Below, one piece after another: positions 60,483 through 64,000 of a stretch of DNA of 64,000 nucleotides. The stretch comes from Notospermus geniculatus. Lineage: Eukaryota; Nemertea; Pilidiophora; Heteronemertea; Lineidae. The stretch covers positions 87,919 to 151,918 of the forward strand of contig NMRB01001497.1 in NCBI GenBank assembly GCA_002633025.1, in the 5' to 3' direction. Each line of letters opens with the position of its first letter. The first letter of the stretch is position 1. The notes below the pieces were generated by a model. It did not search any database. It was not told where the DNA came from and saw only the letters and a list, made by a program, of their open reading frames with translations. Made by a program: the position numbers and the translations under genes.

Positions 60483-61337
60483 ATAATAACTGTGGCCTCA
60501 CTGTCAGAGTGGTCGTGGTGAGCGGCCCAACTCTCCCATTGTTTTTCAATTCAGGCCACCATTTCTGCAGAGGCTTGCTGTCAACCATCCTACATACATG
60601 TAATACAAACCTGAAAAGGGAACGAAAGACTTTCAGGGGGTGCGTTTTGCATGAATAGGGATATTACACACTATCTGATGCAATAGATGGTCCAATGTTC
60701 AACTTTATTGATAAATGGGAAAGTCTTTCTGGGAATTCTCGGTATTTTATTCATGAAAGTTGTGGCCTGCCCCGAGGACAGTTCCCCCTCATACATCCAC
60801 AATTCATGGGGTTACTGACCCTTGTCATGCACCAGAGATTCCACTCACCAGGGACAAAAATCTCCTCTTGTCACATGGATCCTGTAGGCTTCGTGGCAAA
60901 AAAAGCTGGCTTGCAGGCTTAGGAACAAGTCTACTAGGACAGACACCAGTCTCAACTCTGCAATCCACAGGCGAATAAAGTGCTGCAATGATCCAAATGT
61001 GAGGAAAACAATGACACAAACACAATAGGTTTTATCCCCTATCATATTTATACAGGTACCGGTACATGAATAATCAAACCAAGAATCGATCAGAGATACA
61101 CGTTTTCATCAAATATACAATAAGTTCAGGGCTCACCGAAATTTCACTGATATTTCAACATTTTAATATGAGCCTCTGCCCGGGTAACATGATACAAGTA
61201 GGCCTAGGCTACTACAGCATAAACTAAAGATACCGTAATCATTAAATTATAAAGTTATGTACAAATTTTGTTCAGATGATGACTGAAACCACAATTACTG
61301 TTTTTTATTACCGGTAACCATAGAAAATAACACTTGT

Positions 61338-61490
61338 CAGGGGCGAATCCAGGATTTGGGAAGAGGGGGCACCCTGTGCTAGGAACATTGAAATTTGCGC
61401 CCAATTCCAGAATTTCACGGTCAATTTTACAGATTTGTTGGCCAAAAGGGGAGGCACGCGCCCGGTGCGCCCCCCTCTGGATCCGCGCCT
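61338..61490. mobile_element. MITE family F copy (reverse)
   Basis: CAGGGGCGAATCCAGGATTT to CCCTCTGGATCCGCGCCTG. Reverse of 2,284-2,443. Present only in copy 2 of the segmental duplication. Confidence 0.82.
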
Positions 61491-61763
61491 GCTTGTACAA
61501 ATTCAAGAGAACCATTTAGTACCTACTCAACCCAATCTCCCCATGTGCAAGGCAGGCATTCTCCATCCAGCCGCAAGTCCGGATGTTAGGCTCGAGGGCC
61601 TAAGACTTCCTCTACCTACCACAGGCTCTTCACAGCCAGAGTTACCCAAAATTTTCAAACTTCAAGTGACACTTTAGGAATAAAACAAGTTGAAAGGAAA
61701 AAAACACACATTCTGGAAATGTCTCCCAAGAAATCTGGTAGGTCCAGATACGGTAATCAGGGC

Positions 61764-61860
61764 CCTATATTCATAAAACCGTGCTAGTTGGGTGCACTGG
61801 CCTACACGCCACTTCAGCAAGTAACTAAGCCTAGCAAAGTTTTATGAATATGGGCCCTGG
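61764..61860. mobile_element. hairpin MITE with GGGCCCTATATTCATAAAAC end
   Basis: ATTCATAAAACCGTGCTAG is mirrored by CTAGCAAAGTTTTATGAAT. Private to copy 2. Confidence 0.78.
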
Positions 61861-62269
61861 ATACTAGCATGATACTAGCATGATCTAAATGGTACATTGA
61901 AAATCAGTGTATATGAAAAGAGCCCATAACATGATGAACACAACACTAAAATACACATGAATACCAGCAGAAATACATATATCACTGATACCAGGTAGGT
62001 TACATGTACGCACAACACACGTATTTAATATTTCAAAAAGTTACAAGAGCACGAATCTGTACATATTTATATCACAGTTAATACTCTAGCACTTCATTCC
62101 ATCAATCAATCACTCGATCTGCAGCTTAGACTTGAAAACCTTCGATTATGGTTAGAAAAACAACGGTAAATTCTTGGTCAAAATGAGGTTTTTTTTCTAA
62201 GGCTTGGAAATAAATGTTCAATGCAACACTTCAAGCCCTTGAGCATTTCAAACACTCCCTCAAATATGT

Positions 62270-62458
62270 GAGGCAGTCCAGGAAAACCCGGCGGATGTCG
62301 CATTTGAGGAAAGTGTCAATGACCTTGGTGAACCCGCACATTTCAATAGCTGAAATGTACTACATAACAGGTAAACAGTAGCAGATCAATGCACAGGCAA
62401 TCTGACAACTCGTGTTGATCATCAGTGACTTCCAACGGGTTTTCCAAGACCGCCACAC
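62270..62458. mobile_element. MITE family B copy
   Basis: GTCCAGGAAAACCCGGCGGA to GGGTTTTCCAAGACCGCCAC. Private to copy 2 of the segmental duplication. Confidence 0.82.
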
Positions 62459-62703
62459 ATATACACATGTATATGTTTTGGACTCACATGTGGCAATATT
62501 TTCTGAAAAGAGCAAAGTTCTCTTCATACTGAAACTGAAGGACTGCGGACAATTTTAAATGGCTTTCTCATGAACAGTATCCAGTTCTGAAAACTAAACA
62601 TAAAGCCCATTTCTCACCTTGCAAAACTTCTTGAATGCTTTATGGTGAATACACATACCGTTACTGAAAGATCTGACCCATATGCGGTCCATTAGTAGCT
62701 TTA

Positions 62704-62993
62704 AAGCCGCACTGTATTGAATTCAGAAAGTGCTTACGTCCTCCGACGTTAGTCTAGTGTAAAATGTACTATGGTCTATCTGAATACATTAGGGCTCCCT
62801 CTGCAGTTTTTTCAATGTGTGCTGAAAACTAGGGCTTGATTCTTTGAAGTACGTATCGGCAAGTATTTTGGGGACCTTCACAAGGCTACGAGATCTCTAC
62901 CTGCTCTCTCCTAACACTCTGAAAATATCGTAAAATTCAATACAGTGAGGCTTTGAAAATATCGTAAAATTCAATACAGTGAGGCTTTAAATG
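62704..62993. mobile_element. MITE family D copy with duplicated right end
   Basis: AAAGCCGCACTGTATTGAAT at the left. At the right, AAAATTCAATACAGTGAGGC occurs twice in a row (62,931-62,990), so the right terminal segment has been tandemly duplicated. Confidence 0.8.
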
Positions 62994-63225
62994 ATGTGGT
63001 ATTTGATACATCTATATACAATTGATGTGACACAGAAGAATATACACCAAAATCACAGTTGTAAGGTCACAGAGACATGGCTTTGCCACTGGGATCTAGC
63101 TCCTGAAAAATTATATCAAAAACGTCAGTGTCAGGACTTCGATTCGTAGACATCAACAGCCTGCTGTGTGGTCAGCAATGCCGACCATTACCAACAGAAC
63201 CTAGACCCCAGAAACACCAGACCTC

Positions 63226-64000
63226 CGCGACCTCACAACTGCGGTTTTGGTTTTGTACTGTACACAATGCAGGCATTATCTGCCAAATGACAAAACACAG
63301 CCATCAAATGTAAGATCATGTAAACTGAAAAAAAATGAACACAATACCCAAAAGATTGCTTATTAACAATTATTCTTTTTGATCGGATGAGATTTGAAGA
63401 AAAAAAATCCTACATATACGTAAACACTCTGCTGTAAGGCCAACAGGATTCTCTTCATCAGATTATTATAATTCAGTCTGAAAATTGGACTACGGCGCCC
63501 ATGTAACCACTCATTCAAATCCACACGCTCAATCGTCCATCTCAGATGGTTGACACTTCATCACACCTTTTTCACCCCTGAATAAACTGGAGAAATCTCG
63601 GCACTTTAAAGGCCTAGATACACCATCGAATATTATTGCACAATTCGCCCAAATGGGGTCACGTGCTTCTGGCACGATGGGTAGATTGGCAATATTATTG
63701 CCCATTTCGATCCTCACATTGTGCAATAATATTGCACATGACATGTATGGGTCACTTAATAATGCCTCACACCACTTACAGCGAGCAGAATAAGAGGAAA
63801 ACTACTCCACAACAAACCGTATCAAAATCACATACAACTTCCACAATGCAAACCCCGTAAGTCTTAAATAGTTAAGAAGACACTCCCATTATAACTACAC
63901 GACGTTTTGAATATTTAAGTTCTATAGTACACCTGATCTAATTCGTTGTACCCTCTCCCCAGGAAAGATGCCAGAGAGAAACTTCATTGGAAGCATGATA
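63226..64000. other. no gene recognised
   Basis: AT-rich sequence past the end of the segmental duplication. GAATATTATTGCACAATTC near 63,630 and TGTGCAATAATATTGCACAT near 63,720 form an inverted pair about 100 bp apart, probably another small MITE. No exon, tRNA or ZZ unit found. Confidence 0.6.

Larger units (their letters stand above)
56970..63225. repeat. segmental duplication, copy 2
   Basis: Second copy of 45,580-48,840, longer because of insertions, mainly 57,110-60,560. It contains a pseudo exon 1 of NBEAL and the noncoding blocks listed for copy 1. No independent gene found. The two copies differ at many single bases and by private MITE insertions, so they are not simple assembly duplicates. 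Confidence 0.87.

Overview
This is intron-rich animal nuclear DNA. It holds two large multi-exon genes on the minus strand, a tandem array of zinc-finger exons, and a very dense load of short inverted-repeat transposons and tRNA-derived SINEs. The invertebrate-type single NBEAL and MGAT5 genes, introns of a few hundred bases to a few kilobases, and many TAGGCCTA- and ACATGTA-rich stretches suggest a marine invertebrate deuterostome (echinoderm, hemichordate or cephalochordate). I cannot settle the lineage from the sequence alone. It looks like a draft assembly: 145 Ns at 27,674-27,818 and isolated single n's at 20,200, 57,196 and 60,271.

Layout. 1-526 is a 34-bp minisatellite. 568-6,278 (minus) holds the first six coding exons of MGAT5, an N-glycan branching GlcNAc-transferase of the Golgi, whose catalytic part lies off the left edge. 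6,279-17,821 is intergenic and packed with MITEs, foldback elements and a SINE. 17,822-45,624 (minus) is an essentially complete neurobeachin-like gene (NBEAL1/2 type). I could place 40 coding exons with matching splice phases: armadillo-like N-terminus, ConA-like domain, middle region, PH-BEACH, BEACH and WD40. Its model length is about 2,634 residues. The only phase conflict is across the N gap.

45,580-48,840 contains NBEAL exon 1 and its upstream DNA, and much of this is repeated in direct orientation at about 56,970-63,225. Between the two copies, 49,525-56,446 (minus) is a roughly 1.05-kb unit repeated five times. Each unit carries two exons that together encode one complete ZZ-type zinc finger. 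All exon phases are compatible, so the array can be read as one poly-ZZ protein ending at a stop in the last unit. One unit is interrupted by a 1,531-bp foldback transposon with a TA target duplication. The duplicated NBEAL exon 1 could splice in frame into the array, which suggests a young chimeric gene. The rest of 56-64 kb is repeats and the second copy of the segmental duplication, with no other gene I can support.

MGAT5 (Golgi glycan branching) and NBEAL (BEACH-family membrane trafficking scaffold) are ordinary neighbours with no evident functional link. The unusual parts are the ZZ array, the segmental duplication and the structured transposons.
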